A stretch of 64,000 nucleotides of DNA from Prescottella soli. GTDB lineage: Bacteria; Actinomycetota; Actinomycetes; Mycobacteriales; Mycobacteriaceae. The notes below the pieces were generated by a model, which was given only the letters and a program-made list of their open reading frames with translations, had not been told where the DNA came from and did not search any database. Location of the stretch: positions 3,038,001 through 3,102,000 of the forward strand of contig NZ_CP157276.1 of assembly GCF_040024445.1 (NCBI RefSeq), written 5' to 3'. Below, in pieces: positions 17,696-26,853 of the stretch (position 1 is the stretch's first letter; the number at the start of each line of letters is the position of its first letter). Position numbers and translations under genes: made by a program.

Positions 17696-19456
17696 TCAAC
17701 CACCGGGGGTGAGCTGGCCGGTCACCCGGTAGAGCCGCCACATCTCGGGCTCGGTTCCGCCGTCGTTGCGCATCTCGAGGACGAGCGCGCCGACGCCGCC
17801 CGAGCCGGTCTCGAACATCGTCGGGTACCGGCGGTTCACGGCGTCCGCGACACCGCGCTTGGTGTTCGGTACCGCCAGGATGTATTGCACGCCATGCCCA
17901 GCGGGGTCGTCGAGGATCTTCGTGAAGTCGGTGTCCGAGGTGACGACGAACTGCTTCGGGTTCTCCGACGCCGTGACCACCGCGAACCCCTCGACCGTGT
18001 CGAGGAGCACCGAGCCCTCCGGCAGGTCGAGACTGTCGAGATAGTCGGCGATGCGTAACTCAGCGCCGAACGTCCGCAGGATCGCCAGTTCGTCGGGGTC
18101 CTGCCGACCCGGCACGATCGCGCTCGCGATCGAGTGTTCGAGGGCCGCGAGACGCGCGTTGCCCATCGCGACGGTCGTGATCGCGGTCGACCCGACGAGC
18201 AGACACGCCGCGAGTGCGACCAGGGGCGACGGTCCGGGGTACGGGGGGATCGTCCGGGGTGCCGCTGCGAAACGGCCTGGGCGATGGGAGATCACGGACG
18301 CACGACTCGGCGCGAGCAGCACCACGAGCACGAACGCGAACGGGATGATCGTGATGTAGAACCGCAGGAACGGGAACGTCGAATCCATCAGGTACAGCAG
18401 CGACTGGGTACCGAGAACCGCGCCGAACACCGCGAACGGCACCAGGATCTCGGCATCCCGCCGGCGATACGCCAGCACCGCGGCCGCGACGAGCAGCAGT
18501 GGAACGGCCGGTCCCAGCACCGCCATCTCCGTGAGGGAGAACACCGCCCGCTCCGCCGCAGTGGAGGTTCCGGCCCCGGACTGTTCGAGGATCGCACTGT
18601 TGCCGTACACCGACGAGAACTGTTGGAACGCAGTGCCGGTGATCAGCCAGCTCGTGAACGACCAGGCCGCGAAGGCGGCGAAGCCGGGACCGACGACCAG
18701 CGCGACGTCGACGGCGGCCGCCCACCACCGGTCGCCGCGCCCCGGCCGCGCGCTGGGGCGGTACCGGACCGCGGTGACCAGTCCGACGAGCGCACCGGCC
18801 ACGATCATCGGCGCGATCGCGTCGTACCGCGTCAGATAGGCCAGGGCCAGTGCGATGCCGGCGGCGATGAGGTCGTGGACGCCGTCGCTGCGCATCCACC
18901 GGATGAGCCGGCGCACCGCCCAGCACACGAAGAACACGAACGGTGCTTCGCTCATGCCGTTGGCCGCGTACATCACGATCATCGGGTTGAGGGCGAACAA
19001 CGCCGTCAGCACCACGACCAGGACCGTGGAGCAACCACGGTCGCGCGCGATCCCGCGGATCTGGACGACGGCTCCGGCCATGAACGCGGCCGACATCACT
19101 ACGGCCGTCAGGTTCCAGCGCAGCAACTCGGGGAACCAGTGGCCGAGGAATCCGAGCGGCAGCTGCGCGAACGCGGTCAGCGGCGTGAAGACGAATCCGA
19201 TCGCCGCGAGGTGCGGGTCACGGCTCAGCAGCACGCCCGAGACCGCCGCGACGCGCGACAGGGAGTCGGTGAAGATGAACCCCACGCCGACGTTCATCCA
19301 CACGCCCACCGCGACGTAGGCGGCGAACAGCACGCCGTAGAGCGCCCACGGCTTGCGGGCTCCCGCGGTGCCGGTCGCCCGAGGGCGGCCGGCGCCGTCG
19401 CTGGGCGCCGGACGCAGGTTGGTCGTCGCCGTCACGTCCGGCGCCGGCGCAGCCAC
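17696..19456 (-). CDS. Polytopic membrane protein, GT39/ArnT-like glycosyltransferase
   Basis: 586 residues with about ten membrane helices, starting after a 35-residue cytoplasmic tail. The first extracytoplasmic loop contains FIFTDSLSRVAAV, an acidic motif placed as in polyprenyl-phosphate-dependent GT-C transferases. Helices and loops such as NPMIVMYAANGMSEAPFVFF and AYLTRYDAIAPM fit the PMT/ArnT superfamily, followed by a soluble C-terminal domain (about 460-586). The start overlaps the end of the BcsB-like gene by 25 bases, so it belongs to that operon. It probably adds a sugar from a lipid carrier to a polymer or protein at the outer membrane face. Donor and acceptor unknown. Confidence 0.7.
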   Translation of the reverse strand: MAAPAPDVTATTNLRPAPSDGAGRPRATGTAGARKPWALYGVLFAAYVAVGVWMNVGVGFIFTDSLSRVAAVSGVLLSRDPHLAAIGFVFTPLTAFAQLPLGFLGHWFPELLRWNLTAVVMSAAFMAGAVVQIRGIARDRGCSTVLVVVLTALFALNPMIVMYAANGMSEAPFVFFVCWAVRRLIRWMRSDGVHDLIAAGIALALAYLTRYDAIAPMIVAGALVGLVTAVRYRPSARPGRGDRWWAAAVDVALVVGPGFAAFAAWSFTSWLITGTAFQQFSSVYGNSAILEQSGAGTSTAAERAVFSLTEMAVLGPAVPLLLVAAAVLAYRRRDAEILVPFAVFGAVLGTQSLLYLMDSTFPFLRFYITIIPFAFVLVVLLAPSRASVISHRPGRFAAAPRTIPPYPGPSPLVALAACLLVGSTAITTVAMGNARLAALEHSIASAIVPGRQDPDELAILRTFGAELRIADYLDSLDLPEGSVLLDTVEGFAVVTASENPKQFVVTSDTDFTKILDDPAGHGVQYILAVPNTKRGVADAVNRRYPTMFETGSGGVGALVLEMRNDGGTEPEMWRLYRVTGQLTPGG

Positions 19457-21396
19457 ACCGTCGTGCCGACCACGATCACGGCGAGGACCGCCGTCCCGGC
19501 CACGATCGCGGCGATCGTCCCGACCCCGATACCGGAATCGTCCTCGGCGTCGGCCTGGGCGGCGATATCGGTGATGTTCACGCCGATCGCGAACGGCTGG
19601 GCATCACGTGGGCCGATCAGGACGTCGCCGGTGAGCCGCGGGAACTGCGACGGATCGGCGTCCAGCCGGCCGAGCAGCGCGTCCAGATCGCGGGGCTCCC
19701 CGTTGGACGTCGCGAGGAGGAGGGTGCGGTTGCCCTGCTCGACCACCTGCAGGGTGCCGTACGGGGTCGACCCGGTGACACCCTGCAGCGCGAGCAGTGC
19801 CGGGTCGGCCGACGCCAGCGGCTGCCGAACCGACTGCGGCAGGTTGCCGTCGGCTGCGACGAGGATCGCCGGCAGTGTGCCGGTCGCGGCCTCGGTCGTG
19901 GGGCGCACCCGCGGCTGGAGCGGGAGGTAGCTGATGCGCTGCATCTGGACCAGCAGCTGGTTGGCGCGTCGGAGGTCGCCGAGGGCGTTGTCGCCCAGGC
20001 CGACGTCGACGGTGGGCAGCAGGGTCTGCGGGAGCGACGCGAAGCCGCCGGGCAGCGGTGGAGCCGCGAGCTTCGACGAGACGGTGCTGCGCGGATCGAC
20101 GGTGAGCGACGACGCGTTGCTCGTGCCGCACTGGAAGTCGCCCGTGATGTCGAGCGCCACCGTCAGCGTCATGAACCGGGACAGCAGGTTGTTCGGCACG
20201 CTCACCTGGACGTCGAACTTCCCAGACGCGTCGAGCGGCGCGCTCGCCAGCGGCGTCCCGCCGATTCCGACCGTGAGGATGCCGCTGCGTGACTGTGGCA
20301 GCGGGACGTAGGTGCCGAACAGGTGCGCCGAGAGGTCGCGGATCGGCCGTCCGAGCCGGGTCTGGTTGACCTCGATCGGCACCTCGATGTGGCCCAGTCC
20401 GGACGCCGTCAGGGATCCGATCTTCAGCTGCTCGAGCGTCACCACGTCCTGCGCCACCTCGGGGACCTTGACGTCCGGCGCCGCGATCGCGCGGCTCGCG
20501 GCCGCGTAGCCGTCGAGATTGGCGACGAACAGATCCACCTGCGACGACAGCGCGTTCTCGTTCCCGGTGATCCGCAGGACCGGGGCACCGGCCGGTGTGC
20601 CCTGCAGTCCGATCCCGGCCTCGGTCGAGCCCCCGACGACGATGCTGCGCTCGAACAGGGCGGGCGCCACGTCCGGCACGGCGCCCGGCGCGGGGAGTGC
20701 CGCCACGTCGATGCGGGTCGGCTGGCTGCCGTAGTGGTTGACGACCGCGGTGCTCAGCGTGAGCGCGGCGTTCTGGTCGGCCTGTGACGACGCGTCGGCC
20801 GCGTAGATCGTCAGCTTGCGCAGGATCGGCGGCAGGAACTCCGCGGGGGACGTCGGCTGCTTCTCGACACCACCGTAGGTCACCGCGGCATCGCGCAGCG
20901 TCAGCGGCGCGAACTGGCTGCGGTCGTAGCAGCGGTCGTCGATCGGGATGTAGTGGCTCGTGATCGTGAGGGTGACCGAACGATCGGTCACGGTCAGGCC
21001 GTCGAGCGGCACCGACAGCGGGACCCCGGCCTCGTCGGCGGCAGGGAGGTCGATGCGTTGCACCACCCGCTCGTCGGAGCGGACCTCGAGCCAGCCCCGT
21101 CGGAAGTCCGTTGGGGTGCTGAGAGTTCCGGTGAGCCGCTGGGCCTCCAGGCCGTCGGGGACCGGAAGCGTGACCGTCACGGGCGCCGAGTCCGAAGGGA
21201 ACCGGATGTCGGCGGGGCGCCCCAGCTCGGGAAACGGAACTGAGTGTCCGGTAACGACGGTGGCGTCGGCCGAGTCCTGTGCCGACGCCGTGCCCATGCC
21301 CGGGAGGAGGACGGTGATCGCCGCGAGCGTGCCGGTGACGAGCGCCGCGAGTGTGCGACGACGTGGCGCGCGGGGGTGCGCCCCGGTTCCTGCCAT
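19432..21396 (-). CDS. BcsB-like exported polysaccharide synthesis partner
   Basis: 654 residues. A signal peptide spans residues 1-40 (basic, hydrophobic, then TASAQD), followed by a large beta-rich extracytoplasmic region and a single C-terminal helix (TIAAIVAGTAVLAVIVVGTTVW) with a basic tail. The layout, large ectodomain plus one C-terminal anchor, and segments such as RQPLASADPALLALQG and QLLVQMQRISYLPLQ fit actinobacterial proteins related to cellulose-synthase subunit BcsB. BcsB guides nascent glucan across the periplasm and touches the synthase with its tail helix. A BcsA-like GT2 is encoded on the other side of the divergent promoter. ATG 21396 has GGGGAG upstream. Confidence 0.65.
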   Translation of the reverse strand: MAGTGAHPRAPRRRTLAALVTGTLAAITVLLPGMGTASAQDSADATVVTGHSVPFPELGRPADIRFPSDSAPVTVTLPVPDGLEAQRLTGTLSTPTDFRRGWLEVRSDERVVQRIDLPAADEAGVPLSVPLDGLTVTDRSVTLTITSHYIPIDDRCYDRSQFAPLTLRDAAVTYGGVEKQPTSPAEFLPPILRKLTIYAADASSQADQNAALTLSTAVVNHYGSQPTRIDVAALPAPGAVPDVAPALFERSIVVGGSTEAGIGLQGTPAGAPVLRITGNENALSSQVDLFVANLDGYAAASRAIAAPDVKVPEVAQDVVTLEQLKIGSLTASGLGHIEVPIEVNQTRLGRPIRDLSAHLFGTYVPLPQSRSGILTVGIGGTPLASAPLDASGKFDVQVSVPNNLLSRFMTLTVALDITGDFQCGTSNASSLTVDPRSTVSSKLAAPPLPGGFASLPQTLLPTVDVGLGDNALGDLRRANQLLVQMQRISYLPLQPRVRPTTEAATGTLPAILVAADGNLPQSVRQPLASADPALLALQGVTGSTPYGTLQVVEQGNRTLLLATSNGEPRDLDALLGRLDADPSQFPRLTGDVLIGPRDAQPFAIGVNITDIAAQADAEDDSGIGVGTIAAIVAGTAVLAVIVVGTTVWLRRRRT

Positions 21397-21787
21397 GAGT
21401 TCTCCCCAGATCGGTCCGTCGTTGTGCTTGCCGGTATCCGGTCGAGCGGATCGACGACGGTCGGCTGAACGAAGGGAGGGCACCCGAAACCCTGAAACTC
21501 TTTGTGCGACGCCGTGGTCCGATGGACCGGCGATAGCGCGGGCCTTCGTTCGCGTCCCATCTAACCATGTAGTCCAAACAAACGACTGGTCAAGACTTGA
21601 AGTTTCATCGATGTCATTCGGAGAGGTTGGTCACGAAGCGACACCCGTCACTGCGGGTAACACTTCGGTCGCGGAGGAGATGAGTCAGTATGGGGTAGGA
21701 AACGAGCCGGTACGGACCGCGGCACTCGCCGATCGCGAAATCGTCACGACAGCACATCTGTTCGAGTGCGCGGGGAGGACATCGACA
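21397..21787. promoter_or_regulatory. Divergent promoter region of the polysaccharide locus
   Basis: 391 bases without a gene, relatively A/T-rich in its middle (about 21490-21620). It must hold the promoters for both the BcsB-like operon and the GT2 operon. On the plus-strand side a two-tier hairpin is visible: CGAAG (21634-21638) with CTTCG (21663-21667) outside ACCCG (21643-21647) with CGGGT (21654-21658). No known riboswitch motif was recognised in it. Confidence 0.5.
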
Positions 21788-23359
21788 ATGACGCATGCCA
21801 TGCCTGGCGTCGGCACGTCCGCGCCCGGCGACGTCACTGCCCCTCCCGCCCGCCCCGCGCCGCGCCCGCCCGTCGCTCGTGGGAAGCGTTCGGTGACAGC
21901 CTCGTTCACGAGTGCATCGATCCTGGTGCGGTGGCTGGTCATCGCCGGCTGCTCGCTGGCCGCCTTCTGGCCGTCGGTGATCCGTACCGTGGACGACCTG
22001 CGCGGCGGTGACCTGCTGGGGTACATCTTCGTGATGCCGTTCCTCGCCGCGGTCGCGGCTATCGGCATCGCCCGGCGGCGCGCCGACGAACTGCCCATCC
22101 ACGATCGTCAGATCGACAGCCTCGTCGGCGGAATCGCGTTGATCGTCTCGGTCGCGGTCAAGTGGCTGCTTCTCCCCCGGTACGAGGAGCAGTTCAGCCT
22201 CCTCCGGATCGACATGCTGTCGTGGCTGCTGTTCGTCGTCGGCGCCGCCGTGCTGCTGTTCGGGCTCAGGCCCGTGGGCCGGTTCTGGCCGGTATGGCTG
22301 ATGCTCCTGCTCATCGCGCCGCTCCCCTACCGCATGGCGGTGGTGGCCTTGGGGGGACAGTCGCAGCACGTGAGCGTCGTTCTGACGCTCCTCGCCGCGG
22401 CGGCCACCGGCATCGCGGTAGGACGGACCCGACGACGCGGCGTCGTCGGTGCGGTGGCGACGGTGGTCGTCGGGCTCGCGGTCCTCGCGCTCGTCTTGTT
22501 CCTGTTCCCGGACGCCCCGCGGCCGGTGTTGCAGTTCGCGCCCGCCGCGGTCGCGGCCGTGACCGTCGGAATCGGGATGTACCTGCAGCACGGGTACTAC
22601 TTCACCGACCGCCGCGCGGCGTACTCGGTTGCGCCGCAGCGCCCCACCGCGGTGCGCACGGGCCTGGTCCGTTCCGGGTTGGTCGTCGTCGCGGTCGCCT
22701 TCGTCCTCTCGCTCGTTCCGCTGCCCGACCCGCCGTCGACCGTCGTCGCCGCCGGCCCGCCCGACGCACGAGCGCAATTGGTCGTGCCGGACGGGTGGAC
22801 GCAGGAGAACGTCGAGGAATTCGACTGGGCCGCCCGGTTCTTCGGCCGCCGCGCGACCCTGACCCGGCAGACGATCGTCGCGGACGAAGGGAACCCCGAC
22901 TGGGACTCGAAATCGCGACCCCGCCGCGTCGTGATCGACGCGCTGGACACCCATCGCCCCGCGACCCTCACCGTCTACCCGACGGACACGCTGTACCGCC
23001 TGAAGGACGCCCGCCGCAGCCCCACCGTCCCTGTCGATCTCGGGCACGGCGTGCAGGGCGAGTTGTCGACGATCGTCGACGAGCAGGCGCTGCTCACGTG
23101 GAGCCTGCTGTCGTTCACGTGGACGCGCGGTGACGTGAGCCAGCGGGTCAACCTCATCACCGTCGACGACCACCGCCCCGACGCGATCTTCCCGCACCCC
23201 ACACCGTCGATGGCCTCGGACGTCACCAACACGCTCAACGTCCTGATCCGCGGCAATGCGGTCACCGTCGACGACAACTCGGAGTACAAGGACCGCGACA
23301 TGCTCACGGTGGCGGGATCCGAACTCGTGGACGCGCAGTGGAAGGCGGACGGGGCATGA
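21788..23359 (+). CDS. Polytopic membrane protein with exosortase-like N-terminus and extracytoplasmic C-domain
   Basis: 523 residues. About nine membrane helices fill residues 38-320; the segment FWPVWLMLLLIAPLPYRMAV and the LGYIFVMPFLAAVAAIGIARRR helix resemble exosortase/archaeosortase (EpsH) proteins. The remaining ~200 residues form an extracytoplasmic domain (LVVPDGWTQENVEEFDW ... DVSQRVNLITVDDHR) that recalls EpsI. However the catalytic Cys of exosortases is not seen: the only cysteine is in helix 1 (IAGCS). I therefore do not call it a protease. It overlaps the GT2 gene by 4 bases (ATGA), so the two are coupled. ATG 21788 has GGGGAGG upstream. Likely a membrane partner in polymer synthesis or export. 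Confidence 0.55.
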   Translation: MTHAMPGVGTSAPGDVTAPPARPAPRPPVARGKRSVTASFTSASILVRWLVIAGCSLAAFWPSVIRTVDDLRGGDLLGYIFVMPFLAAVAAIGIARRRADELPIHDRQIDSLVGGIALIVSVAVKWLLLPRYEEQFSLLRIDMLSWLLFVVGAAVLLFGLRPVGRFWPVWLMLLLIAPLPYRMAVVALGGQSQHVSVVLTLLAAAATGIAVGRTRRRGVVGAVATVVVGLAVLALVLFLFPDAPRPVLQFAPAAVAAVTVGIGMYLQHGYYFTDRRAAYSVAPQRPTAVRTGLVRSGLVVVAVAFVLSLVPLPDPPSTVVAAGPPDARAQLVVPDGWTQENVEEFDWAARFFGRRATLTRQTIVADEGNPDWDSKSRPRRVVIDALDTHRPATLTVYPTDTLYRLKDARRSPTVPVDLGHGVQGELSTIVDEQALLTWSLLSFTWTRGDVSQRVNLITVDDHRPDAIFPHPTPSMASDVTNTLNVLIRGNAVTVDDNSEYKDRDMLTVAGSELVDAQWKADGA

Positions 23360-24822
23360 CCACCGACTGGACCGTGACGGACGAGTTCAAGGCCTGCGCC
23401 CTGCACGACGCCGTCGACGGCCTGCGCGAGCGGCACCCACTCGCGTCGGCCGCCGTCGCGTTCGTGCCGTGGCAGCGCAATCTCGCCCTCGCGCTGGCGC
23501 TGGTCGTCGTGGGGTGCGCGGTCTTCTTCCCGATCGGCACCTTCACCGTGCTCATCGCGGTGTGCACGCTCGCCTACGTCGCGACCATGATCGACCGGCT
23601 GATCATCTTCGCGCGCGGACTCGACCGGGACGCCATCGTCACCGTCTCGGACGAGGAGGCCCGGGCGATCCCGGACGACGAGTTGCCCACGTACACGATC
23701 CTCGTCCCCGCCTACGACGAGACCGAGGTGATCTATGACCTGGTCGCGGGCATGACCGCGCTCGAGTACCCGCGCGAGAAGCTGCAGGTGCTGTTGCTGC
23801 TCGAGGAGGACGATCACCGGACCGTCGAGGCCGCGAGGGACGCGATCTCGGTTCCCGGCGGCGAGATCGTGACGGTGGTCCTGGTGCCGGAGGCGCAACC
23901 GCGCACCAAGCCCAAGGCGTGCAACTACGGTCTGCACTTCGCGACCGGTGAGATCGTCACCATCTACGACGCCGAGGACAAGCCGGATCCGCTGCAGCTG
24001 CGCCGCGTCGTCGCCGCGTTCGCCCGGCAGCCCGACGATGTCGCGTGTGTGCAGGCCAAGCTCGCGTACGACAACGGCCGTCAGAACCTGCTCACCGGCT
24101 GGTTCACCGCCGAGTACGCGGTGTGGTTCAACTTCCTGCTGCCCGGGCTGATGAAGTCCCGGTCGCCGATCCCCTTGGGCGGCACGTCGAATCACCTGAA
24201 GCGGTGGGTGCTCGACGAGATCGGTGCCTGGGATCCGCACAACGTCACCGAGGACGCCGACCTCGGCGTGCGGATCGCCGCCTCCGGCTACTCGACGGCT
24301 GTCCTCGACTCGACCACCATCGAGGAGGCCAACAGCGACCCCATCAACTGGATCCGGCAGCGATCTCGTTGGTACAAGGGCTATCTGCAGTCGTGGCTGG
24401 TGCACACCCGCCAGCCTCTCGCGGCCTGGCGCGCGCTCGGCCCGGCCAGTTTCATCCGGTTCACGCTGCTGCTCGCGGGCACACCGATCATCGCGTGCCT
24501 CAACCTGGTGTTCTGGTTCATCACGTTCACGTGGCTGCTGGGGCAGCCGCTGATCGTCGCCGACGTGTTCCCGCCCTACATCTACTACGGCGCGCTGGTC
24601 TCGCTCGTGTTCGGCAACGCGGCCGCGATCTACATGAACATCGTCGGCTGCCGCGAGAGCGGCAACTCGCACCTGCTGCTCGCGTGCGTCACCGTGCCGA
24701 TCTACTGGCTGATGATGAGCATCGCCGCCGCCAAGGGCTGTTGGCAGTTGCTGCGCAATCCGTCGTACTGGGAGAAGACCTTCCACGGACTGGGGACGTC
24801 CGACGCGCCCGCCGGCACCTGA
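23356..24822 (+). CDS. Processive GT2 glycosyltransferase (cellulose-synthase-like)
   Basis: 488 residues. Two N-terminal helices (about 45-75) precede a cytosolic GT-A domain with all processive-synthase hallmarks: ILVPAYDETEVIYDL, the substrate motif YDAED (Asp205), TEDADLG with the catalytic-base Asp300, and QRSRW at 335-339. At least four membrane helices follow (about 360-470), forming the export channel as in BcsA/hyaluronan synthases. It should polymerise a sugar nucleotide into a beta-linked glucan-like chain and push it through the membrane. No PilZ domain is seen after the channel, so direct cyclic-di-GMP control as in BcsA is unlikely. ATG overlaps the upstream stop. Confidence 0.85.
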   Translation: MTTDWTVTDEFKACALHDAVDGLRERHPLASAAVAFVPWQRNLALALALVVVGCAVFFPIGTFTVLIAVCTLAYVATMIDRLIIFARGLDRDAIVTVSDEEARAIPDDELPTYTILVPAYDETEVIYDLVAGMTALEYPREKLQVLLLLEEDDHRTVEAARDAISVPGGEIVTVVLVPEAQPRTKPKACNYGLHFATGEIVTIYDAEDKPDPLQLRRVVAAFARQPDDVACVQAKLAYDNGRQNLLTGWFTAEYAVWFNFLLPGLMKSRSPIPLGGTSNHLKRWVLDEIGAWDPHNVTEDADLGVRIAASGYSTAVLDSTTIEEANSDPINWIRQRSRWYKGYLQSWLVHTRQPLAAWRALGPASFIRFTLLLAGTPIIACLNLVFWFITFTWLLGQPLIVADVFPPYIYYGALVSLVFGNAAAIYMNIVGCRESGNSHLLLACVTVPIYWLMMSIAAAKGCWQLLRNPSYWEKTFHGLGTSDAPAGT

Positions 24823-24844
24823 ACCGACCCGCCCCCTCGTGCCG

Positions 24845-24904
24845 CGTTTTGCGCACTTATCGGTGTTCCTCGCGCACCCCCGGCACCGATAAGTGCGCAA
24901 AACG
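24845..24904. repeat. Dispersed hairpin repeat, copy 1 (21-bp arms)
   Basis: Arms 24845-24865 and 24884-24904 are exact complements, beginning CGTTTTGCGCACTTATCG, around an 18-base loop. It sits between the convergent ends of the GT2 and GH5 genes, so it may terminate both. The same 18-base arm recurs at 34970. Confidence 0.85.
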
Positions 24905-24913
24905 TGAGAGTCT

Positions 24914-26008
24914 CTACCCGAGAGTGTTGAACCCGGCCATGAGCGGGAACAGTGGATCGTCCGGACCTATGTCCATCGTGCACTCGCCAGGCCGGGGATC
25001 CGGCACGAACGCCCACAGCAGCGCTCCTGCGGTGCCGGCCGCACGTTGGCCGGTGATCTTCTGCCCGATGCTCGCCGCGCGCGCCGGCAGCGTCTTGCAC
25101 GAGCCCGCGTTCTCGCCGATCTCCGCCACCAGCAACGGCTTTCCGGCCGCCTCTGCCTGATCGATGCGTCGAGCCAGGCCGTTCCACTGATCGCCCGGCA
25201 GGGGGATGCCGTCGGCGCCGTAGTCGTGGTACTGCACGAAGTCGACGTGTTCCGATTCGCTCACGTACTGGTAGTCGTCGCCGCCGGTGCCGCACTGGCC
25301 GCCGCCGATCAGGCCCGCGGTGATCAGGTGATTCGGTGCGATCGCCTTGACGTCGGAGCCGGCCTCTTCCATGAAGTCGCGCAGCACCTGGGCGGCGTCG
25401 GGAGGGCACGTGCGCACCCACCAGTCGCAGTTCCCGTTCACGCACTCACCGGGATCCGGTTCGCCTACCAACTCCCACGCGGCGACCACCGGTGAGTCCT
25501 TCCACCGGTCCACCGCGGTCTTCACCCAGTCCTCGAACGTGAGGCGCGTGCCGTTCTCGTCGTCGGTCTTCCAGCCGCCGACGTACCACGAACGGTCCTT
25601 GAACTTCTCGCTCTCGCAGGCGCCGTCCTGCGCGGAGAGCACCGGGATGATCATCTGATCGGTGCGCTCGGCCTCGGCGAAGACGGCGTCCATCGCGGTG
25701 AAGTCCAGTTGACCGGTGAACTTGTTGATCGCGAGTTCCTGGAACGCGTCGAAGCGCGTCAGCGAATGCGGCGGCAGGGATTCGAAGTAGGTGGGCAGAT
25801 CGACCATGCCGCCGCAGCCGCGGTTGATCGCCCAGTTCGTCGACAGTTGGTAGGCGTTGAAACCCGCCGGCCACCACTTCTCACCGTCGAGATACAGGCC
25901 GTCCGACGCGGCCGAAACCCGGCCCTGTGCCTGCGCCTGTGGGGCCAGACCGGCCCCGCAGCTGGCCATCGTCACCACCGAAAGCAGAGCTATCAGTATC
26001 CATCTCAA
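24914..26008 (-). CDS. GH5-type glycosidase lipoprotein (cellulase/mannanase-like)
   Basis: 364 residues. The signal peptide ends in lipobox TMASC (Cys17), so the enzyme is probably membrane-anchored outside. The (beta/alpha)8 glycosidase domain has GEKWWPAGFNAYQLS at the first strand, VVAAWELVGEPDPG carrying the acid/base Glu, a substrate-tunnel HDYG segment, and VAEIGENAG carrying the nucleophile Glu, then LLWAFVPDP. This is the layout of GH5 endo-beta-1,4-glucanases/mannanases. Its place next to a BcsA-like synthase and BcsB-like protein parallels the endoglucanase (BcsZ) of cellulose operons, where it trims the nascent chain. Exact substrate unknown. Confidence 0.8.
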   Translation of the reverse strand: MRWILIALLSVVTMASCGAGLAPQAQAQGRVSAASDGLYLDGEKWWPAGFNAYQLSTNWAINRGCGGMVDLPTYFESLPPHSLTRFDAFQELAINKFTGQLDFTAMDAVFAEAERTDQMIIPVLSAQDGACESEKFKDRSWYVGGWKTDDENGTRLTFEDWVKTAVDRWKDSPVVAAWELVGEPDPGECVNGNCDWWVRTCPPDAAQVLRDFMEEAGSDVKAIAPNHLITAGLIGGGQCGTGGDDYQYVSESEHVDFVQYHDYGADGIPLPGDQWNGLARRIDQAEAAGKPLLVAEIGENAGSCKTLPARAASIGQKITGQRAAGTAGALLWAFVPDPRPGECTMDIGPDDPLFPLMAGFNTLG

Positions 26009-26118
26009 ACTCGGTGTCCTTTTCAGAGCAGCCTCGCTTCGTCAAGGCGTGGACCCCGGACGGGTTGCGAGCACCTCCCCGGCTGTCCACGATGTTCGGA
26101 CCCATCCGGGCGACAACT

Positions 26119-26850
26119 CTAGAGAACTTCGGACAGGAAGGTCTGCAGTCGAGGCGTTTCGGGGCTGTCGAACATTTGGTCGGGCGCGCCCGACTCGACC
26201 ACCGCGCCGCGGTCCATGAACACAACAGTGTCCGACACCGACCGCGCGAACCCCATCTCGTGGGTCACCACCACCATCGTCATGCCGCCCTTCGCGAGGT
26301 CGGTCATCAGCGCCAGCACGCCCTTCACGAGTTCGGGATCGAGCGCCGACGTCGCCTCGTCGAAGAACATCACCTGCGGCTGCATCGCCAGTGCCCGGGC
26401 GATCGCGACGCGTTGCTGCTGTCCGCCCGACAGGTTCCCCGGACGCGCGTCGGCCTTGTGCGCCAGGCCGACCAGTTCGAGTTGGTCGAGTGCGAGTCGG
26501 CGGGCCGCGTCCTTCGACATCCTCCGGAGCTTGCGCGGCCCGAGGGCGATGTTGTCGGCGACCGTGCGGTGCGGGAAGAGGTTGAAGTGCTGGAACACCA
26601 TGCCGATCCGCCGGCGCAGGAGGTCTGGGTTGTCGCGGAGCACCGAGCGTCCGTCGAGGAGGACGTCGCCGGCGTCGGGCTCGTGGAGTCGGTTGAGCAC
26701 CCGCAGCAGAGTGGACTTCCCGGAGCCCGACGGCCCGATCACCGTGACGGTCTTGCCGGCGTCGACGTGCAGGTCCACCCCGCGCAGGACCCGGTTGGCG
26801 CCGAACGCGAGGTGCAGGCCGGTGCCGGTGAGGGAGACGGAATCGGGCAT
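26119..26850 (-). CDS. Polar amino-acid ABC transporter ATPase (GlnQ type)
   Basis: 243 residues. Walker [10 protein letters not shown] at about 37-45, Q-loop [12 protein letters not shown], signature [15 protein letters not shown], Walker [15 protein letters not shown] and the H-loop VVTHEMGFA are all present. This is the ATPase of a polar amino-acid importer and powers the fused binding-protein/permease encoded 3 bases upstream on the same strand. Last gene of a three-gene unit that starts with an LLM oxidoreductase. Confidence 0.93.
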   Translation of the reverse strand: MPDSVSLTGTGLHLAFGANRVLRGVDLHVDAGKTVTVIGPSGSGKSTLLRVLNRLHEPDAGDVLLDGRSVLRDNPDLLRRRIGMVFQHFNLFPHRTVADNIALGPRKLRRMSKDAARRLALDQLELVGLAHKADARPGNLSGGQQQRVAIARALAMQPQVMFFDEATSALDPELVKGVLALMTDLAKGGMTMVVVTHEMGFARSVSDTVVFMDRGAVVESGAPDQMFDSPETPRLQTFLSEVL

Positions 26851-26853
26851 GCG

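Noticed and set aside
21600-21787. Cyclic-di-GMP riboswitch in the leader of the GT2 operon
   Set aside because: A hairpin is present and the polysaccharide context is suggestive, but the GEMM consensus was not found.
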